Assembly (NCBI GenBank): GCA_030263665.1
Contig: SZPK01000008.1
Location: 62,001 to 126,000 of the forward strand
Source: Villigracilis sp024434165
Lineage (GTDB): Bacteria > Chloroflexota > Anaerolineae > Anaerolineales > Villigracilaceae
Direction of reading: 5' to 3'
Length of the DNA stretch: 64,000 nucleotides
Shown here piece by piece: positions 16,292 through 23,080 of this stretch; within the stretch, counting starts at the first letter, position 1, and the number at the start of each line of letters is the position of its first letter. A program made the translations under genes and the position numbers. Below the pieces are notes generated by a model that was not told where the DNA came from, made no database searches, and worked only from the letters and a program-made list of their open reading frames with translations.

Positions 16292-17801
16292 GGTCCTCAT
16301 CGCCAACCGCGGCGAGATCGCCATCCGCATCATGCGCGCCTGCCGCGAACTCGGAATCAAAACCGTTGCCGTCTATTCCGCAGCGGATAAAGATTCACCC
16401 CACGTCCAGTTTGCGGATGAAGCCGTGTTCCTCGGCGATGCCGCGCCCGGAGAATCCTATTTGAACGTGGATAAACTCGTCCGCGCCGCGCTCGACTCCC
16501 AGGCAGACGCCGTCCATCCAGGCTATGGATTCCTCTCGGAGAACGCCTCATTCGCCGCCGCAGTGGAATCTGCCGGGCTGACCTTCATCGGTCCCTCCGC
16601 CGATTCCATCCGCGCCATGGGCGATAAAGCCGAAGCGAAGATTCTGATGAAAAAAGCCGGCGTGCCGACCGTTCCCGGTTTTGAAGGTTTGGATTCGCTC
16701 GACGATTTCAAAAACGCCGCAAAGGAAATCGGCTATCCCGTTCTGGTCAAAGCCGCGGCGGGCGGCGGCGGCAAAGGGATGCGAATCGTCCACGAAGAAA
16801 GCGGGCTGAGCGAAGCGATTGAACTCGCAAAGCGCGAAGCGCAAAACGCCTTCGGCGACTCGCGCCTGCTGATCGAAAAATATCTTGCCGAGGCGCATCA
16901 TATCGAAATTCAGGTCTTTGGCGACAAGCACGGCAACCTTGTGCATCTCTTCGAGCGCGAATGTTCCGTCCAGCGCCGGCACCAAAAGATCATCGAAGAA
17001 TCCCCTTCTTCATTGCTTAGCCCAGAACTCCGCGCCAAGATGGGCGAAGCGGCGGTCAATGCGGCGATGGCGGTCGGATATTACAACGCCGGAACCGTTG
17101 AATTCATCTTCGACCCCCGACCTTCGACTTTTGACCTTCAACCCTCCTTTTACTTTCTCGAAATGAACACCCGCCTGCAGGTGGAGCACCCCGTCACCGA
17201 ACTCGTCGCCGGGCTCGACCTCGTCCAGTGGCAGATTCGCATCGCGGCGGGAGAAAAATTTCCCTTTGCACAAAGCGACTTTCACCAGCACGGACACGCC
17301 ATCGAGTGCCGCGTCTACGCCGAGGACCCCGCCGCCGGGTTTCTCCCCAGCACGGGCAAACTCCTGCAATTCATCCCGCCGCACGGACCGGGCATCCGCG
17401 TGGATTCGGGTTTTACCGCCGGAAGCGAAGTGACGCATTTCTACGACCCCCTGCTGGCGAAGTTGATTGTCCATGCCGAAAACCGCGATGCGGCGATCCA
17501 ACGGATGCAAACCGCCCTGCGCGATTTCATCGTGCATGGTGTGGCAACCAACATTGACTTCATGCGCGCCGTGCTGGAGACGGAAGACTTTAGGCAGGGC
17601 AAAGTCTCCACGCGGTGGGTGGAGAAAAATATGGAGTCGGGCAGCCTGCTGCCGAATCTTCAAAAACGATCCGATGTCCATGCGTTGATTGCCGCCGCAC
17701 TGGCAGACGTGGTCTTCGTGAGCGGGAAGGCACAGCCGGCGGTATCGAACGAGACCGATCCATTCAGCCCGTGGAAGCAGACGAACAACTACAGAATATG
17801 A
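16281..17801 (+). CDS. accC: Acetyl/propionyl/methylcrotonyl-CoA carboxylase biotin carboxylase subunit
   Basis: ATP-grasp biotin carboxylase of 506 residues that carboxylates biotin on the neighbouring carrier. GTG start. The N-terminal FNKVLIANRGEIAIRIMRAC, glycine loop AAAGGGGKGMR, RECSVQRRHQKIIEE and EMNTRLQVEHPVTE are present. An insertion of about 11 residues (PRPSTFDLQPS, near 278-288) separates the strand GTVEFIFD from FYFLEMN, where other carboxylases have a short turn. It is encoded by heptad repeat DNA (17117-17147). It overlaps the carrier gene by ATGA. Unlike mycobacterial AccA1 and eukaryotic MCC, the carrier is a separate polypeptide. Confidence 0.92.
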   Translation: MFNKVLIANRGEIAIRIMRACRELGIKTVAVYSAADKDSPHVQFADEAVFLGDAAPGESYLNVDKLVRAALDSQADAVHPGYGFLSENASFAAAVESAGLTFIGPSADSIRAMGDKAEAKILMKKAGVPTVPGFEGLDSLDDFKNAAKEIGYPVLVKAAAGGGGKGMRIVHEESGLSEAIELAKREAQNAFGDSRLLIEKYLAEAHHIEIQVFGDKHGNLVHLFERECSVQRRHQKIIEESPSSLLSPELRAKMGEAAVNAAMAVGYYNAGTVEFIFDPRPSTFDLQPSFYFLEMNTRLQVEHPVTELVAGLDLVQWQIRIAAGEKFPFAQSDFHQHGHAIECRVYAEDPAAGFLPSTGKLLQFIPPHGPGIRVDSGFTAGSEVTHFYDPLLAKLIVHAENRDAAIQRMQTALRDFIVHGVATNIDFMRAVLETEDFRQGKVSTRWVEKNMESGSLLPNLQKRSDVHALIAAALADVVFVSGKAQPAVSNETDPFSPWKQTNNYRI

Positions 17802-18268
17802 AAACCACCTTTGGCACACAAACCATTGAGATTAACCCGTCGGGCGATAATTTTATTGCCGTGTTGGACGGAAAAACCATTCCGGTTCAGGTCCTGCGCG
17901 CGGAAAACGGAAAAATGGATCTGCTGATTGACGGTCAGCGGGTGACGGCGTATGTTTCGTCTGACCTGGCGAAGCGCTGGGTGACGGTGGACGGACAAAC
18001 CATCGTGCTCACGAAAACGTCGGGCGCGAAACTGGGCGTCCGCCACGAACATGCCGGAGGGTTGACTGCCCCGATGCCGGGTCAGGTAAGAAGCGTTTCC
18101 GTCGGCGCGAGCGATGTCGTAAAGAAAGGTCAAACCCTGCTCACGCTGGAAGCGATGAAGATGGAAATCCGCATTCAGGCGCTGCGCGACGGCAAAGTCA
18201 AATCCGTTTTTGTTTCGCAGGGGCAGACGGTGGAACGCGAACAGATTTTGATCGAGATGGAGGATTGA
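17798..18268 (+). CDS. Biotin carboxyl carrier subunit of the acyl-CoA carboxylase
   Basis: 156 residues ending in a biotinyl domain. The biotinylation motif is EAMKM with Lys121, between GLTAPMPGQV and the closing VEREQILIEMED. The N-terminal half is the linker domain seen in the C-terminal part of alpha subunits of MCC/PCC enzymes. ATGA overlap with accC at its start, and its stop overlaps the ATG of a duplicated MaoC 5' fragment. Confidence 0.9.
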   Translation: MKTTFGTQTIEINPSGDNFIAVLDGKTIPVQVLRAENGKMDLLIDGQRVTAYVSSDLAKRWVTVDGQTIVLTKTSGAKLGVRHEHAGGLTAPMPGQVRSVSVGASDVVKKGQTLLTLEAMKMEIRIQALRDGKVKSVFVSQGQTVEREQILIEMED

Positions 18269-18390
18269 TGGCTGGAAAATATTTCTTCCCGCTCCCCGCG
18301 GCGTCTCGCCGCCGGGGAAAGTGCCAAAATGGGTACGGCGGCATGAGCATGAAGAAATGGAGGGCTGATGGCTGGAAAATATTTCGATGA
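18268..18390 (+). pseudogene. Duplicated 5' fragment of the MaoC gene running into a repeat element
   Basis: ATGGCTGGAAAATATTTC and the preceding ATGGAGG ribosome site occur here and again exactly 100 bp downstream at the true MaoC start (18368). After MAGKYF this copy reads into a GC-rich palindromic element (about 18286-18358) and stops at 18390. It looks like a product of element insertion with duplication of about 29 bp, not a functional gene. Confidence 0.75.
18286..18358. repeat. GC-rich palindromic element (family D) between the duplicated MaoC starts
   Basis: CTTCCCGCTCCCC at the left, a GGCG-CGCC-rich palindromic core, and GGCGGCATGAGCATGAAG at the right. The right side resembles the GGCATGAGCAGGAA stretch of family B. 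Flanked by the 100-bp-spaced direct duplication. Confidence 0.6.
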
Positions 18391-18811
18391 ACTGGAAGTA
18401 GGAATGAAGTTCAAACACGGCGGGCGCACGGTGACCGAGATGGATAACGTGCTGTTCTCCGCGCTGACGATGAACACCCAACCGCTTCACCTCAACGAGG
18501 ATTTTGCCTCCCGCACCGAGTTTGGCCGGCGGCTGGTGAACGGGATCTTCACCTTCGGCTTGGTCGTCGGTTTGACCGTCGCCGATCTGACCGAAGGCAC
18601 CATCGTGGCAAACCTGAGTTACGATAAAATCAACCATCCCAACCCCGTCTTTCACGGCGATACGATCTATGCCGAAAGCGAGATCATCGAAAAACGCGAA
18701 TCAAAGTCCAGACCGAATGCCGGGCTGGTGAAAATAAAATGCACAGGCAGGAAGCCGGATGGAACGGTGGTTGTGGAATTTGAGAGAACTGCATTGTTTT
18801 TGAAAAAATAG
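18368..18811 (+). CDS. MaoC-family acyl-CoA hydratase
   Basis: 147-residue single hot-dog enoyl-CoA hydratase. The catalytic Asp/His region is seen as MNTQPLHLNEDFA with GRRLVNGIFTFGL following. GGAGGG lies 5 nt before the ATG. In mycobacteria the equivalent protein (Rv2499c) hydrates itaconyl-CoA and methylglutaconyl-CoA beside a CitE-like lyase; the same pairing occurs here. Role in leucine or itaconate breakdown is inferred from context. Confidence 0.85.
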   Translation: MAGKYFDELEVGMKFKHGGRTVTEMDNVLFSALTMNTQPLHLNEDFASRTEFGRRLVNGIFTFGLVVGLTVADLTEGTIVANLSYDKINHPNPVFHGDTIYAESEIIEKRESKSRPNAGLVKIKCTGRKPDGTVVVEFERTALFLKK

Positions 18812-18814
18812 CCA

Positions 18815-18890
18815 CAGGTCAAAAGTCAAAGGTCAGAGATTTGTAACTTTCAACCTGCAACCTTCGACCTGTAACCTTCAACCCGACAAG
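18815..18890. repeat. Heptanucleotide repeat tract between MaoC and lyase genes
   Basis: AGGTCAA, AAGTCAA, AGGTCAG, then ACCTGCA, ACCTTCG, ACCTGTA, ACCTTCA in 7-nt steps. The two halves are roughly inverted versions of one unit. Confidence 0.8.
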
Positions 18891-18897
18891 GAGCTTT

Positions 18898-19764
18898 ATG
18901 CGTTCCCGACGAGCCTTACTCTACATGCCCGGCGACAACTGGAAGATGATCACCAAAGCCGTCACCCTGGGCGTGGATTCGATCTGCATGGACATGGAAG
19001 ACGGCACCGCCGTCAACAAAAAAGCCGAAGCCCGCGCCACGATTGCGAAGGCATTGCAGGAACTGGATTTCGGCGCGAGCGAAAAACTGGCGCGCATCAA
19101 CTCGGTCGGTTCGGGCTGGGAGCAGAACGACATCGAAGCCGTCCTGCCGTACCGCCCGGATGGGATCGTGATTCCCAAAGTGGAATCCTACGACCACGTC
19201 GAATGGGCAGGCAAAATCATCGAAGACGCCGAATTGAAATACGGCTGGCAGGTCAATTCGATTCGCATTTTGATCGGCGTGGAAACCGCGAAGGGGATTT
19301 TGAATTTGAAGGAGATCGCATCTCACCCGCGCCTGGATGCGATCATCTTCGGCGGCGAAGACTTTGCCGCTTCCATCGGCGCGGCGCGCACGAAGGACGC
19401 CGTCGAGTTGTTGTATGCGCGGCAGGCGGTCTTGGTCGCGTGTGCGGCAAACGACTTGCAGGCGATTGATATCGTCACGATTGACTACAAGGATTTGGAA
19501 TCCCTCCGCGTCGAAGCGGAGCAGGGAGCCGGGCTCGGCTTCAGCGGGAAACAGGTCATTCACCCGAACCAGGTCCCGGTGGTGCAGGAGGCGTTCACTC
19601 CGTCCGATGAAGCGGTTGCGTATGCAAAACGAATCGTCGAAACCTTCGAAGCCAGTCAGAAGGAAGGCAAAGGCGCGTACTCCCTGGACGGTAAAATGAT
19701 AGACATGCCGCTGTTGAAAAACGCCCAGAAAGTTCTGACGCGCGCGAAAGCGGCGGGGAAGTAA
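18898..19764 (+). CDS. CitE-like beta-hydroxyacyl-CoA lyase (HpcH/HpaI family)
   Basis: 288-residue TIM-barrel lyase. The start RSRRALLYMPGDNWKMI is typical of the CitE/CLYBL group; magnesium ligands lie in GVETAKGIL and FGGEDFAASIGAART. Family members split citramalyl-CoA, malyl-CoA or HMG-CoA into acetyl-CoA plus a keto acid. With the MCC-like carboxylase and MaoC hydratase upstream, a route methylcrotonyl-CoA to methylglutaconyl-CoA to HMG-CoA to acetyl-CoA is consistent, as for Rv2498c. AAGGAG precedes the ATG. Confidence 0.88.
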   Translation: MRSRRALLYMPGDNWKMITKAVTLGVDSICMDMEDGTAVNKKAEARATIAKALQELDFGASEKLARINSVGSGWEQNDIEAVLPYRPDGIVIPKVESYDHVEWAGKIIEDAELKYGWQVNSIRILIGVETAKGILNLKEIASHPRLDAIIFGGEDFAASIGAARTKDAVELLYARQAVLVACAANDLQAIDIVTIDYKDLESLRVEAEQGAGLGFSGKQVIHPNQVPVVQEAFTPSDEAVAYAKRIVETFEASQKEGKGAYSLDGKMIDMPLLKNAQKVLTRAKAAGK

Positions 19765-19774
19765 GATCACAGAC

Positions 19775-20617
19775 ATGGCATCCATCATTTTCGGTCTCGC
19801 ATCCGCGCTCAGTTGGGGCGCGGGTGATTTTACCGGCGGGCTCGCCGCGCGCCGTGTGGGCGCATACCGCTCGGTGTTCTATGCGGAAGTCGTCGGCATC
19901 CTCTTTCTTTTTTTGGTCATCGCGCTCATCGGCGAAGACCTGCCCGGCGTGCGGGTGATGCTGTTCTCCGCGCTGGCTGGCGCATTCGGCACGATCGGGT
20001 TGATGCTGCTCTATCATGCCATGGCGGTTGGAATGATGAGCATTGCCGCGCCGGTCTCCGCCCTGCTGGCGGCGGCGCTGCCGGTTGCAGTCGGCGTTTT
20101 CACCGAGGGCTTGCCGGATGTGCCGACCCTGATCGGATTCGGCTTCGCCCTCCTCGCAATCTGGATGATCTCTCAAAGCGGCGAAGGCGTGAAGGACATC
20201 CTTTCGCATCTTTCGGACTTGAAACTGCCCCTGCTCGCAGGCCTGGGATTTGGCTTTTACTTTGTCCTCGTACACGAAGCGACAGGCGGCGGAGCGGTCA
20301 TCTGGCCCATGGTCTTCTCCCGCGCAGGCGGCATGACGCTCGTCACTGCCTACCTGCTCCTGACGCGCTCCACATGGAAGATCGAATGGAACGCCCTGCC
20401 GATCATTTCGCTCAACGGGATTCTCGATCTGGGCGGCAACTTCTTCTTCATCCTCGCCGGGCAGGCGGGCAGGCTGGATGTAGCCTCGGTGCTGAGTTCG
20501 CTCTTCCCCGGCACAACCGTCATCCTGGCATGGATCTTCCTCAAAGAGCGCCTCAACCGCAGCCAGTGGGTCGGCGTCTTTGCGGCGCTGACCGCCATTG
20601 TGTTGATGACGATATAA
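19775..20617 (+). CDS. EamA/DMT-family membrane transporter
   Basis: 280 residues with about ten hydrophobic segments and two EamA halves. FGLASALSWGAGDFTGGLAARR opens the first, LNGILDLGGNFFFILAGQ lies in the second, and it ends WVGVFAALTAIVLMTI. Such proteins export amino acids or other metabolites; the substrate cannot be told. It begins 10 nt after the lyase stop codon and may be the last gene of that operon. Confidence 0.85.
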   Translation: MASIIFGLASALSWGAGDFTGGLAARRVGAYRSVFYAEVVGILFLFLVIALIGEDLPGVRVMLFSALAGAFGTIGLMLLYHAMAVGMMSIAAPVSALLAAALPVAVGVFTEGLPDVPTLIGFGFALLAIWMISQSGEGVKDILSHLSDLKLPLLAGLGFGFYFVLVHEATGGGAVIWPMVFSRAGGMTLVTAYLLLTRSTWKIEWNALPIISLNGILDLGGNFFFILAGQAGRLDVASVLSSLFPGTTVILAWIFLKERLNRSQWVGVFAALTAIVLMTI

Positions 20618-20652
20618 GACGATAGACCGTGACGGACTATCGTCCATCGTCC
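20618..20652. repeat. Heptanucleotide repeat tract
   Basis: GACGATA/GACCGTG/ACGGACT/ATCGTCC/ATCGTCC in 7-nt register after the DMT gene. Confidence 0.7.
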
Positions 20653-20716
20653 AAATCTGTGGTACACTCACGCCCGTTGTATTTCTGGGAATTTGTTTTG
20701 ATCGCTCTGAGTAAGC

Positions 20717-20746
20717 AGCCCGAGGAAACTTCCCGGGCTTTTTTGT
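20717..20746 (+). terminator. Intrinsic terminator, possibly an attenuator in the helicase leader
   Basis: AGCCCG (20717-20722) pairs with CGGGCT across the AGGAAACTTC loop, then TTTTTT. A TGTGGTACACT stretch at 20658-20668 could be an extended -10 promoter about 45 nt upstream; if so this terminator lies in the leader of the DEAD-box gene. Otherwise it ends the DMT operon. Confidence 0.7.
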
Positions 20747-20823
20747 TGGGCGGGTCCTGCCTGCAAAGGCGGACCCTGTTGAGCAGGAAGATTATTGAAA
20801 GAGTCATCAGAACATCCCATATC

Positions 20824-20915
20824 ATGTCATTGCGAGCGGCGCTTTGCGCCACGAAGCAATCTACTCGTTGAACCGGGAGGCTGCTTCGGTCGCTATTGCT
20901 CCCTCGCAGCGACAT
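20824..20915. repeat. TGTCATTGCGAG...CGACAT repeat (family E copy 1)
   Basis: 92 bp with inverted ends ATGTCATTGCGAG and CTCGCAGCGACAT, and the internal GAAGCAATCT common to this widespread bacterial repeat type. Copy 2 lies at 60055-60139. It lies directly before the helicase ribosome site. Confidence 0.75.
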
Positions 20916-20931
20916 TAAAAAAGGACAATTG

Positions 20932-22590
20932 ATGACAACCGATTTTTCCTCCCTCAACCTGCGCGATGAGATCACGCAGGCAATCACCGAACTCGGCTAC
21001 TCCGAGCCCACACCCATCCAGGCGGGCATGATTCCCCTCATGCTTACCGGCGTGGACGTGATCGGTCAAGCCCAAACCGGCACAGGCAAAACCGCCGCCT
21101 TTGCCCTCCCGATCCTCAACAACTTTCAACGTCAACGCCACCCGCAGGCATTGATCCTCGCGCCAACGCGCGAGCTTGCCCTGCAGGTCGCCGACTCGAT
21201 GAACGAGTACGGCAAATATCTCAACGTGCGCGTGCTCGCCGTCTATGGCGGTCAGCCCTACGGACCGCAGATCAACAGCCTCAAGCGCGGCGTGGATATC
21301 GTCGTCGGCACGCCGGGGCGTTTGAACGACCTGCTCGAACGCAACGTCCTCGTGCTGGGCGAGGTTCGGACCGTCGTCCTCGATGAGGCGGATGAAATGC
21401 TCAACATGGGCTTCATCGAAGATGTGGAACTCATCCTCGCCTCGACCCCGGAAACCCGGCAGACTGCTCTCTTCAGCGCGACCATGCCCCCGCGCATCCG
21501 CGCCCTCGCCAACCGCTTCATGCGGGACCCGCAGTCTGTCACCGTGAAACGGAGCACGCTCACCGCCTCCGCCATCGAACAGCGTTATTACCTCGTCCAT
21601 GAGAATCACAAAACCAACGCGCTCACCCGCCTCTTTGAAATGGAACCCATCCACAGCGCGTTGATCTTTACCCGTACCCGCGCCGAGACCAGCACGCTCG
21701 CCAACGAACTGGTCGTGCGCGGAATCCCCGCCGAAGCCATCAGCGGCGACCTCGACCAGCAAGCCCGCGAACGTGTGCTGGGACGTTTCCGTGCCAACCA
21801 GTTGAAGGTGCTGGTCGCCACCGACGTTGCCGCGCGCGGTTTGGATATTGACGACATTTCCCACGTCTTCAACTACCACCTGCCCGACGACGCCGAGGTG
21901 TATGTGCATCGCATCGGACGCACGGGTCGCGCAGGCAAAACGGGCGTCGCCATCACCCTGCTTTCCCCGAAGGAAAAACGCCGTCTGCGCGAAGTGGAAG
22001 CGCTGACCAAACAGCCCATCGCCAAAATGGAACTTCCCACGCCGGAGGAGATCGCTAAACACCGTGAAACCCAAGTGGTGGAGAAACTTAAAGTCTGGCT
22101 GGGACGCGGACGGTTCAAGCGCGAGCTCGAAATGGTGCAGGAGTTGATCGCCGCCGGTCACGATCCGTTGAATATCGCCGCCGCCGCCATCAAGATTTCA
22201 CGCGGCGATGAAAAACAACGTCCCATTGCCGAACTGGCGGAAGTGCGTGACGAACCTCGAACGAAAGGGGAAAGGGGAAAGCGGGAAACGTTCGGGCGCA
22301 GGGAAGGTCCCGGTCACAGCGACAGGCAAAGGGTCAAAGGGAGCCGCGCGCACGAGGAAGGGATGGTGAGGTTGAGAATCAACAAGGGTAAACTGCACAA
22401 CATCCGCCCAAGCGACATCGTCGGGCAGATCGCTTTCCATGCCAACATCCCCGGCTACACCATCGGCAAGATTCGCATCGAAGAAAAGGTCTCGTTTGTG
22501 GACGTTCCCGAAGATGTGGTGAATCAGGTTCTCAAGCACAGCGGCAACTACCGCATCGGCAAGGACAAATTCAGCGTCGTGAAGGCGTAA
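20932..22590 (+). CDS. deaD: DEAD-box ATP-dependent RNA helicase (CsdA/DeaD type)
   Basis: 552 residues. Motifs in order: Q motif (GYSEPTPIQ), AQTGTGKT, PTRELALQ, TPGR, DEADEML, SATMP, then in the second RecA domain ATDVAARGLDID and HRIGRTGRAGKTG. The C-terminus is a DbpA/CsdA-type RNA-binding domain (LRINKGKLHNIRPSDIVGQI). Such helicases remodel rRNA and mRNA, often in the cold. Start at 20932 follows AAAGGA; the longer frame from 20896 reads through repeat E. The linker near residues 443-470 is low-complexity basic and lies over G/A-rich repeat-like DNA (22258-22300). Confidence 0.93.
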   Translation: MTTDFSSLNLRDEITQAITELGYSEPTPIQAGMIPLMLTGVDVIGQAQTGTGKTAAFALPILNNFQRQRHPQALILAPTRELALQVADSMNEYGKYLNVRVLAVYGGQPYGPQINSLKRGVDIVVGTPGRLNDLLERNVLVLGEVRTVVLDEADEMLNMGFIEDVELILASTPETRQTALFSATMPPRIRALANRFMRDPQSVTVKRSTLTASAIEQRYYLVHENHKTNALTRLFEMEPIHSALIFTRTRAETSTLANELVVRGIPAEAISGDLDQQARERVLGRFRANQLKVLVATDVAARGLDIDDISHVFNYHLPDDAEVYVHRIGRTGRAGKTGVAITLLSPKEKRRLREVEALTKQPIAKMELPTPEEIAKHRETQVVEKLKVWLGRGRFKRELEMVQELIAAGHDPLNIAAAAIKISRGDEKQRPIAELAEVRDEPRTKGERGKRETFGRREGPGHSDRQRVKGSRAHEEGMVRLRINKGKLHNIRPSDIVGQIAFHANIPGYTIGKIRIEEKVSFVDVPEDVVNQVLKHSGNYRIGKDKFSVVKA

Positions 22591-23080
22591 CCATGCGACC
22601 TCGTACCCAAACAACATGAAGATGCAGGGCAAAAGCGGTTGAAATTCTCGGCTTTTGTCCTTTCGCTTTTAAGTGATTGGGGCGCTCGTATATCGAGGTC
22701 GTTGTAGCGCATGGAGCAAAAGCCGATGATGATTAGCCGCAGAGTACCATTGACGCGGATTGCATCCGGCGATAAAAATGGCGCGTTAGAGTTCCACAAG
22801 TTTCATTGTGGGCGATTAATTACAGGTATCCCAAAAGCCGCAAATTAGATTCTTTCGTATCTTCGGGAATTTGCATTTCCCGCCGGATAGGAACGCCGCG
22901 CCTGGAAACGATTTTCAGGCGGCATGGAATCGCGCCCCGGTGCGGCAGGCATCCCGTCCCTTTAGCGATGGAACTTTTTTCATAAAAAATCGGTCAAGCA
23001 CCATGTTGGATAAAACAGGCTGACGTTTTCGATACAGTCCTTCGTCCGACACGATTATTTCAATGCAGAAGGAAAACAAA
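22591..23080. other. Gene-free stretch of about 490 bp
   Basis: No frame with family character. A probable helicase terminator is present: GGGCAAAAGC (22627-22636) pairs with GCTTTTGTCC (22651-22660) with one G-U pair, then a T-rich run. A second imperfect hairpin is CGCCTGGAAA/TTTTCAGGCG (22899-22921). No known riboswitch recognised. Confidence 0.5.

Noticed and set aside
20629..20871. Small 80-codon gene before the helicase
   Set aside because: It reads through a heptad tract, a terminator and a family E repeat; no ribosome site.
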